Shown here in pieces: positions 10,263-21,218 of a stretch of 64,000 nucleotides of DNA. How positions within the stretch are numbered: position 1 is the stretch's first letter; the number at the start of each line of letters is the position of its first letter. Source of the DNA: Blumeriella jaapii (Eukaryota > Ascomycota > Leotiomycetes > Helotiales > Drepanopezizaceae); assembly GCA_009599575.1 (NCBI GenBank), contig VWND01000014.1, positions 682,001 through 746,000 of the forward strand, written 5' to 3'. The notes under the pieces were generated by a model. That model had not been told where the DNA came from, searched no databases, and worked only from the letters and a program-made list of their open reading frames with translations. The position numbers were made by a program, and so were the translations under genes.

Positions 10263-12064
10263 TCAAGATCTCCGAGCCAAGCGGAACCTCCTCCGCAGCT
10301 CCGTGCTGGGGAACAGTTTGGTGGCAAACTCCTCCTTCTCATCTGTCGTGCCGGGGTACAACTTGGCAGCGAGCTTCTTCTTCTCCTCCGTCGTGCCGGG
10401 GAACAGAGAGGCAGCGTAATTCCGTTCGTCCGCATAATCATCGGTGCCGCCCGTACTGGCAGCATTGTTCTTCTCCTCGTCGTCATTGCCGTTCTTGTCA
10501 TCGTCCTTGTCGTCGTTCTCTTGCGTGGTGGTTGTGGTGGTCGTGGTGGTCGTGTTGTACGTGTTGGACGTGTTGGTGGGGTTGGTGGGGTACCCATTGT
10601 CGAACGTCGGTTGCAGCGACGGGTTCGCGTGCTTTACGAGCGTCATGGCGTACTCGTTGAACCAGACGCCGGCCTTGGGCGCCTTCGCGCCGTTGAACTC
10701 ATCGCCACACTCGCCGTCACTATCACCGCCGGGCTTGGCCCACACGATGGCATCGACAAGCGGGCACCCCGTGTCGGACGTGGGTGCCATGCCGTAGCCG
10801 GCGGGCACATTGCACCATAGGTGTTGCGTGGGCCGGGCATCCTTGAGCGCGACGCGGCCCTGGTCGATGATGAATTGCGTCGGCAGCGAGGCGTTCTTCA
10901 GGAATGGCGTGAGCGACTGGACGAAGTTGTACTCGTCGTACGAGGGCGATCCAATGGTCCAGTTCGGGCGGAAGGTGGACTGGTACTGGTTGAAGTTGGA
11001 GACGTTGGTGGAGAAGCCGCGGACACGTGCGCCGCGGGTGATGTTTTGAGCGAGGCTGAGGACGCGGGTGAGGCCCGTGGCGGCTGTGTATTGATGTTAG
11101 ATCCTATGCTCGCTCGAGATTTGTTTTTGGGAGGGGGGGGGGGCATGAAAAGGGGGTGATGAGATGCTCGCTTAGGGACAGAGAGAGGCACAAGGGGAAA
11201 ATGAGATAGAGAGATCGATGGGGATTCGACTGACCTTTGGGTAGGTTCTCCGTCGTTCCTAGCCAGCCACCGTGTGCGATATCAATGTAGGAGTGGATAT
11301 GGGAGGCCTGCAGTTTGGCAACGGCATAAGCGATGCCCTCGAAGTAGACGGGCCGGGCCTGGACACAAAAGTCGACGTGGTCATTGGTGACGGCGTTGGC
11401 GAGGGCGTCGGGCTCGATAATGACGGCAAAGGTCAGGTCGGTGGCGTCCATCAGCTTCTGGGCGAAGGGGTCGACGTAGGTCGTCTTGTACAGGTTGAGC
11501 CCGTTCTCGGCCGAGGAGAACTCGCCACTGGACTCGCCGCCAGCGCAGTCACGATCGGGGAGGTCATACAGCACCACGTTGAGGATAACCGGCGTGTTGG
11601 ACTCCTTCTGCGCGGCGCGCACCCTCGATGGCGGTGTCGAGCTCGGGCAGGTTTTGGGTGCTGGCGATCCACACAAAGGTGGATGTGGTTTGGGCAGTTC
11701 GTGCTTTTGCTGCGTTCACAGGGTCGTTACTGGAAAGGAAGGCCTCAATGGTCTCCTCGAGCTTCTCGGCGTATGCTGGGTTGACGTATTGGGTTTTCCC
11801 TAGATAGGGATTGACGCCGCTGCTTGTGTTGTTGTTGTTGTTGTTGTTGCCGATCTTGATGTTGCTGTTGATGTTGATGTTAATGTTGTTGTTGTTGTTG
11901 TCGTTGTTGTTGTTAGGGGCGGTGTTCGTGTTGGAGCCCGTTACATAAGAATTGGCTGGTGGGTTGGATGTGGTGGTGATGGTGATGGGCCATGTGGGCC
12001 ATGTGGGCGCGGCGGTGCTGAAACTAGCAGCACTCAATGCCGCGAGAAGGAGTGTGTGAAGCAT
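10263..12064 (-). CDS. GH6 cellulase (cellobiohydrolase II/Cel6-like), with one frame break
   Basis: This is a secreted inverting beta-1,4-glucanase of family GH6 that attacks cellulose from non-reducing ends. The coding sequence is complement(join(10263..11083,11235..12064)), about 550 residues. The 151-nt intron has GTCAGT..ACACAG ends and a CTAAC branch. The start at 12064 gives a signal peptide MLHTLLLAALSAASFSTAAP. An Asn-rich low-complexity stretch (about residues 50-75) replaces the usual CBM1 and linker. The catalytic domain shows YVNPAYAEKLEETI, FVWIASTQNLPELD, YDLPDRDCAGG and VIIEPDALANAVTN (the two GH6 aspartates), HGGWLG, and VWAKPGGDSDGECG. After the normal end near NEYAMTLVKHANPS there is an unusual extension of about 100 residues: Thr-rich, then acidic, then three copies of a LFPGTTEEKKKLA-like unit. 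The frame slips at 11611-11622 in a GC-rich run (two bases short), between AIEGAR and AAQKES. A sequence error or a recent mutation could explain it. The family call is secure. Confidence 0.88.
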
Positions 12065-12190
12065 GATGGGGAGGAGGAGGAGAAAGAAGAGCAAAGAACA
12101 AAAAGATGAGGGAGTGAATGAATGAACGAGAAGAAAGTTGAAAAATCGATGAGCAGTCATAGCAAGGGGTGTGGAGGGGGGGAGGCGATG

Positions 12191-12197
12191 CCTTATA
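12191..12197 (-). promoter_or_regulatory. Candidate TATA box of GH6 gene
   Basis: TATAAGG on the minus strand lies about 127-133 nt upstream of the GH6 ATG, at a plausible distance for a strongly expressed secreted enzyme. No transcript start is known. Confidence 0.35.
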
Positions 12198-12584
12198 CTT
12201 CTCTCCCCCCATGTACCATCCTACCATCCTGCCATCCTACCCAAGAAACTCCTACCGTACAGAGTACGTACAGTATGTACATACAGTACCGTACCTCTTC
12301 CTCGTCTCCACTCCGAGTCAAGCCTTTCTAGGTCCAAAGCCCATGGGCCCTTGGCCCTTTTTTGCCGCTGAAGCTGTCAGAAAATGAGGTGGCACCTGCG
12401 TTTCATGCACGCGCCACGGGAAGGAAACTTTGCGTGATGGCCGATCAAGCAGTTTCTCGCGCCAGGGCATTTGCAGAGCGGAGGCTCTGTCTGCAGGCGG
12501 TCTGCCGGCCAGCTCGAAAGAAAGAAGTGAGCAAGTCGTTTGGAAGGAGGCAAAAGGAGGAAAAGTCTTGACGGCAAGTCTTGA

Positions 12585-12616
<32 letters not shown>

Positions 12617-13680
12617 CAAAACGAGAGAGGTGCCTTCACGTACCATCCGGAGAGCACCGCCCGCCAGCGCTGCGGATGCTACGTACAGTACCTCGCCACG
12701 CCCCCAAAAAAGGGAAGGGAAAAAAAAAAGCCGGAAGGCCATCCATGATTCGACGGCCTCCGAGATAAGACCCGCGTTTCGTCAAGGGGTGCAGAAGCGA
12801 AGCGTGTACATGTAAGGTACGCCGATTGAAGAAAAGTTTCTTTAGCTCGGCGTCCCGCACTGGTCCTTGGCCTCCCCGCCCCAAGCCCCAAGCCGGCGCC
12901 GCTGTTTCACAGGGAAACGTGTTGGGAACCGCCCGATTGGCCGAGGGGGAGAGGAGGGGCCAGTGGACAGACCGATCGAGGTCGTGATCCGCGCGGCAGA
13001 GAGTGTGTCCTGCGAAGGGTAAAGTATACTTCGCAAGGTAAAGCGTGTACGATGTCCAGTCCAGTCCAGTCCAGTATACTCCCTCACGGTAGATCGTATG
13101 CATCGGAGTAAATACCGTCAAGGTACGGGCGTCTCTTCATGGTCCGAACGCCTTTTATATCCTCCTCCTTCGCCGAGCCACGTCGACTCCGCCGGCTCGT
13201 TCTTATGCGCTCCTTTTTCCTTTCTTGCTTGCCTTCTTTCTTTCTTTCCTTTTTTTTTTTCTTTTTTGGTTGTGCTCCTTGCGAGCCGGGCGTCGGGCGG
13301 CAATCACATGCGTGTGAGGAGACGTAACGGAGGATCGTCGTTCTTGGACGTGCATTCCGAGGAAGCAGAAGCAGAAATGCGACAGAAGACGCGTGAGGTG
13401 ATGATAGACTTCTTGGGTGTGTTGCAAACACACACTCTGCATAGGAACAAACGGCACACGTTTGGAAACGCGGCAAGAACCGGTTTCGAGTGATCGTCCA
13501 CTTTGTTTGTTTGGATCCGGGACTGGAGAAACGGGAGGTTCTGCAAGGCGTTGAAAAGTGGGTAGTTGTCTGTATGGACGGTACAGGTTGTGGTATGTGG
13601 TGCTGTGTGTGTTGTGGAAAAACTCATGAGAGGGGGGGAAGTTCCAACCTCTCGGTGGTGGGCCGTGCACTCGATAGTGG

Positions 13681-13772
13681 CCCAAGGCCACAAGGCCACA
13701 AGGCTGTTAGGCTATAAGGCCACAATTCCGTAAGGCCACAAGGCCACCAGGCTACCAGGCCACCAGGCCAAC
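13681..13772. repeat. Minisatellite of AAGGCCAC/CCAGGCCA units
   Basis: Degenerate 8-10 nt units (aaggccac, caggctac, caggccac) are repeated about ten times in tandem. They carry TA- and GT-containing variants, and the array lies in non-coding DNA. Confidence 0.7.
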
Positions 13773-16700
13773 CCAGCCATCTTGCTACAGATGCTCCAAA
13801 CTACTGCACAGTAGGAACCGACTCGGCTGCGATCACGTGATGCTTCCCCAGCCATCACTACATGCCGGGCCCCGTCTTGCTGCGACCGCTTCTTCCCAGC
13901 CCACCTGTTTTCTCGGTGTCTCGGTTGGTCGGTCGATCTGTTTTCCGCGCGTTGGGAACGGACGTGACATGGCCGACGGGCTGTGGCGTGGCGGTGGCGT
14001 GGCGTGGCCCGGGCCGGCCTTCCTGGCCTCCTGGGAGCTGCAGGCTCGGAGGAGGGACTGGGCCAGAGAGGTGTTGGGCCAAAGACACGCACGCACGCGT
14101 TGGCTGTGCAGACAGTTCCACTGCTCACGGTCACTTTCCACACTGGGAGAAATCGTTCGGGACGGGCTGGCCATGTTTGGTACGGAATCGATCGAGAGAT
14201 ATCTTGTTAGTATTTTTTCTTTCCCCTTATCTGTCTCTCCTTTTTTCCCTTCTCTTTTACCTCTCTCCTTTCCCTTCTTTTCTGGGCCCCCTTTTTTTCT
14301 CTCTAAAAGTCAACGAGAGGGTTCAGAGCGTGAATCGCGCGGTGCGAAGACGAGCAAGTGGTGTTGTGAGTTGGGTGGATTCGGGCGTTCTTGTATACGA
14401 GTTTTTTACTTTTCGCCTCTTCGTTCGAGAGTCTTGTATTTCGACGTTTTTACGAGGCTCTGAACTGCGAGTCTTTTTACATTCGAGCTTCTTGTGTCCG
14501 AGGGCTCTTCTCTGACAGGACAGTATTCTTCTGCATGCTAGATTCTCCTGGCTGGCGAGTTGTCTTTCAACGTAGCGAGGTTCGACTGTGCCTTACAGAG
14601 TCCCTTGCCTTGCCTTCCTTCCTTGCCTTGCCTTCCTTGTGATTGCCGAGCTAACCTCTCCAGACCCGTCTCATTCCCGGCCACCTGTTTGCTTGTTTGC
14701 TCGCTCGCTTGCTCGCTTGCTGGACTGTGTGTACCCCTTATGGCGGGATGGGGCAACAGGCCGAACAAGAATGGTTGGCCTGAATCGTCCTGGCCACCGA
14801 CATACAGTCAGTACACACAATACTGTAGCGCATCGGGGAGGAGACCGCCTTGGCTGCAGAGGTCACGTCACGTCACCGCAGTGCACTGCATGGCTCGGTG
14901 GGATACCTGGTTGAGTTTTCATGCTCGCCGATCACTATCGTTGCCCTTGCCATCACGCAGATGCTTATCCCGTCTGATAATATGAAGGGGGGAGGAATAG
15001 ATGGACGGCATGTCATCGCACGACCGGTGGAAGAAGGGCGCGGACGTAGCAGAAAAGGTGTGAAGCACGAAGAAAGATTCGACGTTCGAAACATGATGTC
15101 GAAAGACGTGTTTCTTACCGTCTCCAGAGCCAACCCTTCGGCACGGGGCTAGGGCACTGACGGCACGAATTGGTGGAATCGATAAAGTCAGCATGAGGCA
15201 CGTTTTACTACAAGAAGTTCTTGATTAGATAAGGACGCTCGTTCGTTATTGCGATAACTGTGGCACGGCTGGTTTCCCCTGAGAGCAGTTTGAAATCCTT
15301 ATTCGATGCGATACCGTCGTGCGAAGGTTTGTTTTCCCCAATTTAAAAGGATTTTTCCGTTCTCGTACTAAGAATCGCATGGATGTCTGGTGGCCCTCGT
15401 GACCGCGACGGTCAAGACACTTCCGGCGTAACTAAGACTGGTGATTGAGTTGTGATTCAATCACACGAAGTACAGGGCTTCTTAGGTACAGTGTAAAATA
15501 CGGCGCTGGTTACGGTTCTGGTGGTCTTGGACGGAAGGCACGGGAACTCGGCTATCTTAGGTCCAGTGACTTAGCGTATCGTTCCTGTCTGTCTCGCACT
15601 TGCACACGTGTACACAGATTCTCCCCTCTTCCCTCTCTGTTTCTCTTCTCCATCTTTTCTTCTTATGATTCAGCGTAGTCTGAGGATTGCAATGCAAACT
15701 CTCCCCTGACAGCTGTCACAGTGCACAAGAAGACCGCTAGAGCCACACCTCTTGTCCTTATAAGTTGTCAAGTGTTGGAAAAATATCACGTGCTCCGTAA
15801 GTGAAACAGGTAGGTAGGATTCTTCGGTGTGTTAATTCTACATGTATAAGTTCATTCTCCTGGTTCTTCTGATCATTGATCTTTCGAATTACCAAGACGT
15901 CGATTGTGCTTTTTTACCTTGGAACCACCTTGGAAGTCACTGTACGCCAAATCGCGTGCGTTATCCCATCCTGCCTTTTTGTGATAGACCGTCTTTCCTC
16001 CTTTCTGCGAGCATGTTAGCCACAGCCAGCTGTTCGACAACCTCTAGACTCCTAGACGATGTTCATGGACCTAGTGCGCTGATTACAACAAACAAGCTCT
16101 TTCTACCTGCTGTGCTTCTAACCTGTCGTTCTAAGAGTCTGGCACAATACTACAGTATGTGGAAGCCGAATGCACCACACCACCCATCATGTCTCGGTCT
16201 TCCTACGATAGTACGATCGAGCTCCTATAGAGAAGTGAGCGTGACAGCCAGACGCCATCCTTCTTCCCCAGCACCCTCCGAGACCCTGACAAGCCGGACG
16301 CGAGGGTCACTCGATCATAGCTGCTCGCCCTTATGCTTTTTGTGCAACCGCCTTCGTGAAGACCATGCTCTTTGCGAAGCCTCTGTGTACACCACACTCT
16401 GGCATGAAACGCACTCGCTCGTTGAGCTGTCCGCTCCCCTCCCCCCTCCTTCGGCCTCTCTCCCTCTTGGCTGTTGGCTCGACCGGAAAGCCCCCAGTTC
16501 ACAAAGCCGGTTAGTTCATCATCCACCACCGGGACCCAAACGGTGGAGTAGAGCGACCTCGACAACCACCCCATGAAAGTTTGGTTCGTGGAGGATGCTC
16601 TCGTCTGGAGATGGGACAGATGGACAAGTACCAACGTTGGAATCAAGAGCTATACGAGCAGTAGAATTGGAGATGCTCGTCCCGCTCGATGCATTTCCAA

Positions 16701-16935
16701 CGATGAGCTCGATGAAAGAGATCGCATCGCGTGAGGTGGTCTCGAGACAGGAGCGCGTAACATCTTCACCGGCTTCCTGGGCCCTGGACTGCCTTTCCCC
16801 AGACAGGCCGTCCCAAGCTCAGCTCCATCCAACGGTCGGACGGATCGATCAGGCGGCCCAGACGCACGCATACTATCACACCCTGCACGACCAACTGCAG
16901 AGGCAACGAGTATCTGCCTCCGAAGAAGCTGCTCA

Positions 16936-17160
16936 GTATCTACTTTCGAGGCTCCAAGATCTCAAGACACAGCTTGGGGTGACGGAAACACCTCCCTTCC
17001 CACGGACGATATCTTTCAACACGCCTTGCGCCTCCTTGTTCCTACTCATCGCCATCAAAAACGTATTCCATTCCTCGCTTTCCCCTCGCCTACTATCCCC
17101 GATGAAGGGGGCTCCGCCTAGCATGGCAGCATCAGATTTGTCCCAGAGCGGAAAGTAGAG
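16936..17160 (-). pseudogene. Possible decayed protein-coding fragment, unassigned
   Basis: Reading the minus strand from an AG acceptor (tgctag, about 17171) gives GIGTLYFPLWDKSDA, then MLGGAPFIGD, RRGESEEWNTFLMAMSRNKE and a stop near 16933. The run has a globular look, and the PLWD..FIGD..EEW..FL pattern faintly recalls the GAF-like region that precedes the kinase core in some fungal hybrid histidine kinases. No continuation could be followed with confidence on either side. It may be chance; the call is speculative. Confidence 0.2.
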
Positions 17161-18450
17161 GGTCCCGATGCCCTAGCAAGTGTTTTTTCTCTCGCCCGCC
17201 AGGAACCGAACAAGTTCCAGCCGCGATTTTGAAGCGGACCTCACCCCCCTCTACACCGGGACCACGAAAACCAGCAGCCACACAGCATTTCCCGATTTGC
17301 TTGTCGCCGGCAAAGATGCCGAGGCGTCTTCCCACGCTCTGGTTTTCTCTGCGGTCGGTATCGATGCCGACCCTTTGGACAGTGGTGTGCTGCTGCTTTC
17401 CCCCTAGCCGCCGAGCTGTGGACCACGCTTCCGGGGCCAGCCGCCTGCCTACCTTCCTGGAACGCTCCCGGGTCTCGCTAGCTGGAACGTCGTCTCTCAC
17501 ATGGTGGGCAGAGAGCAGGGCACGTAGAGTATGCGTCTACACAAGGAAGGTCCCTGGGGAAAGGCAACGCTCGAGTCAAGCCGCCGATTCCCGGTTCTCT
17601 CTGCTCAGAAGAGAGAGCCGCGGGTGGGTGGGTGTTGGCTTTGACGGTACAGTAGGTAGCTTTCACGCTGGCGATGACACCCGCCCAGCCAGACCCCCTC
17701 TTTCAGTACGCCCTTTTCCTGTCTGTCTGCATGCTCCAGGAGGGATTGGGGTTATCCTCGCTGCCGGTTACAACGGTCGCCACAGCCTCTTTTCATCTCA
17801 CGCTTTCCGAACAGGTCCATCCAAGACACGTGCACCTCTCACGAGACACGGGAGAGCCAGCCTGGGAAGCAAGGGCTCGGACAACGAACGGGCTTTCCAC
17901 GGTGTCGTCGCTGCGAAGCCCTTTCTCGGCTCTCGCGATCTTCTTCCGTGTCGAGATCCCCGGGCGCCAGCGAGCGCGGCCCGTTGGTGTACAGACCTGC
18001 CCCAGCAGGCGTCAAGCACAGCGGTTGCCCTAGGCCCTTCAGACATCACACCCTAGGTACCTACAGTAGGGTGCAAAGAGCGTCTGCGCCTCCCCTCGGG
18101 CTGCCAAATCGTACTTGCTATGTCCAAGCGGGGGGGGTTACTTTGCTGCTTTTTACACGCGTTCTTGTAAACACAGAATACCTCAAGGGGGTTTGGTTGG
18201 ACATTGCTTCGAGTCGAAATGTGTCGAGAAGTGCAAAGTCGGATGGTAGGATAGCTTTCGTATGTTTTGCATGCATTCGCGTTCGATCGCGAGCGCTTAG
18301 GCGGTAAGGTAAAAGCCGAGTTGTGTCGATGGCATCGAGCACGCTTTCGACACAGACGATTTGCTAAACGAGTTGATTCGAGGAAGGGCTTGAAAAGCGT
18401 GGCCTAATGCTTCGCATGTCAATTGGCTTTTTTCTTGGAAACCCGCGTCG

Positions 18451-18982
18451 AAGCAGTAATTGAAATTGAAAAAAAGGACGCAAGATGTTCGATTCGGGGT
18501 TTGTTTACTTCAAGCCGCGGCGGCTATATCAACAACGTTTAATCGAGTAAGTACATTTTGGCAGCCAAAAGGGGGATGCAGATACTTTTTTTTCATACCA
18601 CGCTACATCAAAATCACGGCTTTTATCGACACCACCAAGCCTATCCGACTATACGACGACCAAGCCCGTTCCATTCCAACCGTCCTTTATTTTCTATTGC
18701 CGAAAAATGCCAATCAAGCAGTAATTGAAAATGAAAAAAAGTACGCAAGATATTCGATTCGGGGTTTGTTTACTTCAAGCCGCGGCGGCCATATCAACAA
18801 TATCGAAGCGAGTGAGTACATTTTAGCAGCCAAAAAAAGGAATGCAAATACTTTTTTTCACACCCCGCTACATCAAAATCACGGCTCTCATCAACACCAC
18901 CACCAAGCCCATCCGACTCCCCGACTCCACGCCCGTTCCCCTCCAACCGTCCTCCATCTCCCACCACCGAAAGACGCCAGTC
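18451..18982. repeat. Direct tandem duplication, 265-bp unit, diverged mainly by transitions
   Basis: Copy 1 (18451-18715) and copy 2 (18716-about 18982) share aagcagtaattgaaa, then ttcgattcggggtttgttta, cttcaagccgcggcgg and tacatcaaaatcacggct in the same order and spacing. Most differences are C/T or G/A. Copy 1 is T-rich where copy 2 has C in the second half, and copy 2 has A where copy 1 has G in the first half. That is the pattern expected of repeat-induced point mutation, although ordinary drift is not excluded. Neither copy codes for anything I recognise. Confidence 0.8.
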
Positions 18983-19984
18983 CATCCCAAACACGCTTTC
19001 TCTTCCGAGCTCCACCGCAAATCCCCAACCCACACCTCGTAACATCGTTTCCCAGTCCTCCAGCCCGTCTGCGCGTCAGCTAGAACCGCGCGCGCCACAG
19101 CCAGGCCCCGCACAGAGCGGAGAGAGAGCAGGCGCTTTCGGCGGTCTCCTACAGTACAGGACTGTACTGTACTTAGCACGAGGCCGCGAACGTGAGGGAG
19201 GAGGCGCGCTACCACCACTCGACGCGAGACGGGGGCTGCTACGGTAACGATCACGCACGCGAAGAGCGCGGCGAAGGGCGTCGATGCTGGGGTTGCGCGG
19301 CACTGTGTCGGGAGCGGCGCGCGGCACGTGGGACTGGCGACAGATAGATGGATGGGTGGGTGAGAGATAGACCCAGGTAGGCGGTGGTTCGGTCGACGTG
19401 GCGGATGCGAGTGCCAGTGCACGAGCAAGAGGGGGACGGACGGCTGTGGTGGCATCGTGTGTTTACTTCGCCGTGTGAGCGAGAGCGGATGCGTGGGGAA
19501 TGCCGGTTGGAGATGCGGGGGATGAGAGCTCTGGCTCGAGGGGCGTGTTTATTAGACCCCGACGATGGGCACATCCATGGATGAGTTCATCGAGGTTCGG
19601 CGCAGTGGGAGTAGCTGCTCCTTTCTACAGTACAGTACAGGATGGTATACAGTCTTGCTTGCGCTTTGGGATGCATGTGAAGCGTTCCGAGATCGCCCAT
19701 CACGCGTGCTACGCTCATGGCGAAATATCGAATTTCGGCTATCTAAGATCGCGTAAATAACAAGAAGAAACGATTAAAGGATCCGGGGGTTGGTTCCAGA
19801 TGCCTTCGGTCGCGGGGTTGGACGACGATGCGTGGGCTCTTCAAGAGCCCCCATCGGAACCGTCGTCGCGCGATCTCGTGGCCCGGAAGACCACCCACCT
19901 CTTCGTGACCCAGCGTTCTCCCGTCCCGTCGGAGGGCATCGAGCACCGCGGCTCCAGGTCTGCTTAATCTAGTTTTTTCGTCGT

Positions 19985-21078
19985 CTACTTTTGGCTCTTG
20001 CCATTGGACGCGGTCGAGCTGGAGGTCGAGCTGTTGCCCTTCGCCGGGTCCAAGGACACGCAGCCACCAACGCTGTCCTCGAGCCAGATGGAGCCGTAGA
20101 TGATGCCCTCGTCGATGCCCGCTTTCTGGAAGGCGTCCCTGGGGGTGTCCTTGCCGCCTTGGCCCTTCTTCAAGACGCCCATGTGCCACTGGCCCTGCCC
20201 ACTAACGTCGTTGTCGACTTTGTCGCTGACGAGTTCCAGAGGCTTGTCGTCGGTGGAGTAGTACACCGTGGTAGTCCTAGTCGATCGTCAGTAGAGGATA
20301 GAAGCCGCGGACGCGCGCTTGACGGGGGGAGCGTACTGCTTCTCGAAATCCATGGTCACGGCAAAGTTGTGCCAGACATCGGCAGTGAAGGGCACGTCGA
20401 ACAGCTGGGGGACCGTGGGGGAGTTGACGTTGCCAAACAGGATCAGAGTGTCCGGGTCCAGACCCGTGGGGGGCGAGATGGTGCCGGTCTTCAGCACGAC
20501 TTGGTTGGTGGAGAAGCTGGCATCCTCGAGAAACACAAACTGGTACTCGCTGAACTTGTCGAGAGGTCGCTCCGGATCCTTGCGCATCGACCAATGGAGG
20601 GTTTTGATGCCCACCGTGGAGTCATCTTTGCCGTTGTTGTCCTTGAACTGGGATTCCGCGCGACGAAATCCGTTTTGGACATTGTCTGGCGACGGCGCGA
20701 AGATGGATTTGTCCGAAATGGTGATCTCGAAGGCCTCCTGGCCCCCCTTGGCGTCAAACTGCGGCTCTGTCAGTATGGGAGACTCCGTTCGTCACGCACA
20801 CGTTGCTGCTTACCAGCGAAGGCTTCACGTCTGGGATCTTGATGAGTTCCGAGAAGGTCAGGTCTGCGCGGGTTAGCGATCCGCACATCACGAGAGCTGA
20901 CAGGGCACTCACTTTTGCCCTTGACGAACTCGGTGTTGTAAGGACTGGCTTTCTTGTCGTCGAACAAGGTCGGCTTGCTCCCCTTCGGAATGCGCCCCTC
21001 GTAAAAGATGGGGCACTCTTGGGCCATCACGGCCGAGGCCAGCGCGAGCAACGCAGCGTAATTGAGTATCAAACCCAT
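19985..21078 (-). CDS. GH131 beta-glucanase, secreted
   Basis: Family GH131 enzymes act on beta-1,3/1,6- and beta-1,4-glucans and are found in plant-degrading fungi. The coding sequence is complement(join(19985..20276,20337..20764,20814..20863,20913..21078)), 311 residues. The signal peptide is MGLILNYAALLALASAVMAQ. Family landmarks run in order: CPIFYEGRIPKGSKPTLFD, NLTFSELIKIPDVKPSL, FEITISDKSIFAPSP, GFRRAE, TLHWSMRKDPERPL, YQFVFLEDASFSTNQ, WHNFAVTMDF, VYYSTDDKPLELV, GQWHMGVLK and GIDEGIIYGSIWLED. The protein ends in a Ser/Thr-rich tail. The three introns are 60, 49 and 50-nt class. The middle acceptor is taken at CAGAG so that SLPQFDAKGG stays in frame. There is no CBM. Together with the GH6 and GH10 genes it points to plant cell-wall degradation. 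Confidence 0.88.
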
Positions 21079-21210
21079 GGTGAATGCAAGCGGTCGAAAG
21101 GATGGCGAATACAAGTTGTCGAAAGGAGGGCGAATAACCAGAAGAAGGAGAGAGGGGGCAGAAGTGATGGCGGTGGAAGTGTCAGGCAGGATATCGCTGC
21201 GGACCGTGGC

Positions 21211-21218
21211 TTAATATA
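21211..21218 (-). promoter_or_regulatory. Candidate TATA box of GH131 gene
   Basis: A TATATTAA element on the minus strand lies about 133 nt upstream of the GH131 ATG. The call rests on position and sequence only. Confidence 0.3.

Larger units (their letters stand above)
12065..19984. other. Long gene-poor interval between GH6 and GH131 genes
   Basis: About 7.9 kb without a gene I can defend. Open frames here are short, overlap on both strands and lack recognisable domains. Contents are GAGA runs (12590-12616), a TTTCT run (13220-13270), the AAGGCCAC array (13681-13772), a CT-rich tract (14215-14310), a possible decayed protein fragment (minus, 16936-17160) and a 265-bp tandem duplication (18451-18982). 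Confidence 0.5.

Noticed and set aside
11609..11624. A mini-intron explaining the GH6 frame slip
   Set aside because: GT..AG ends here would be only about 15 nt apart, too short to splice.
15842..16576. Open frame of 244 residues with a hydrophobic start (MYKFILLVLLIIDLS)
   Set aside because: The signal-like start is the only support. The rest is low in structure, overlaps minus-strand frames and shows no domain.
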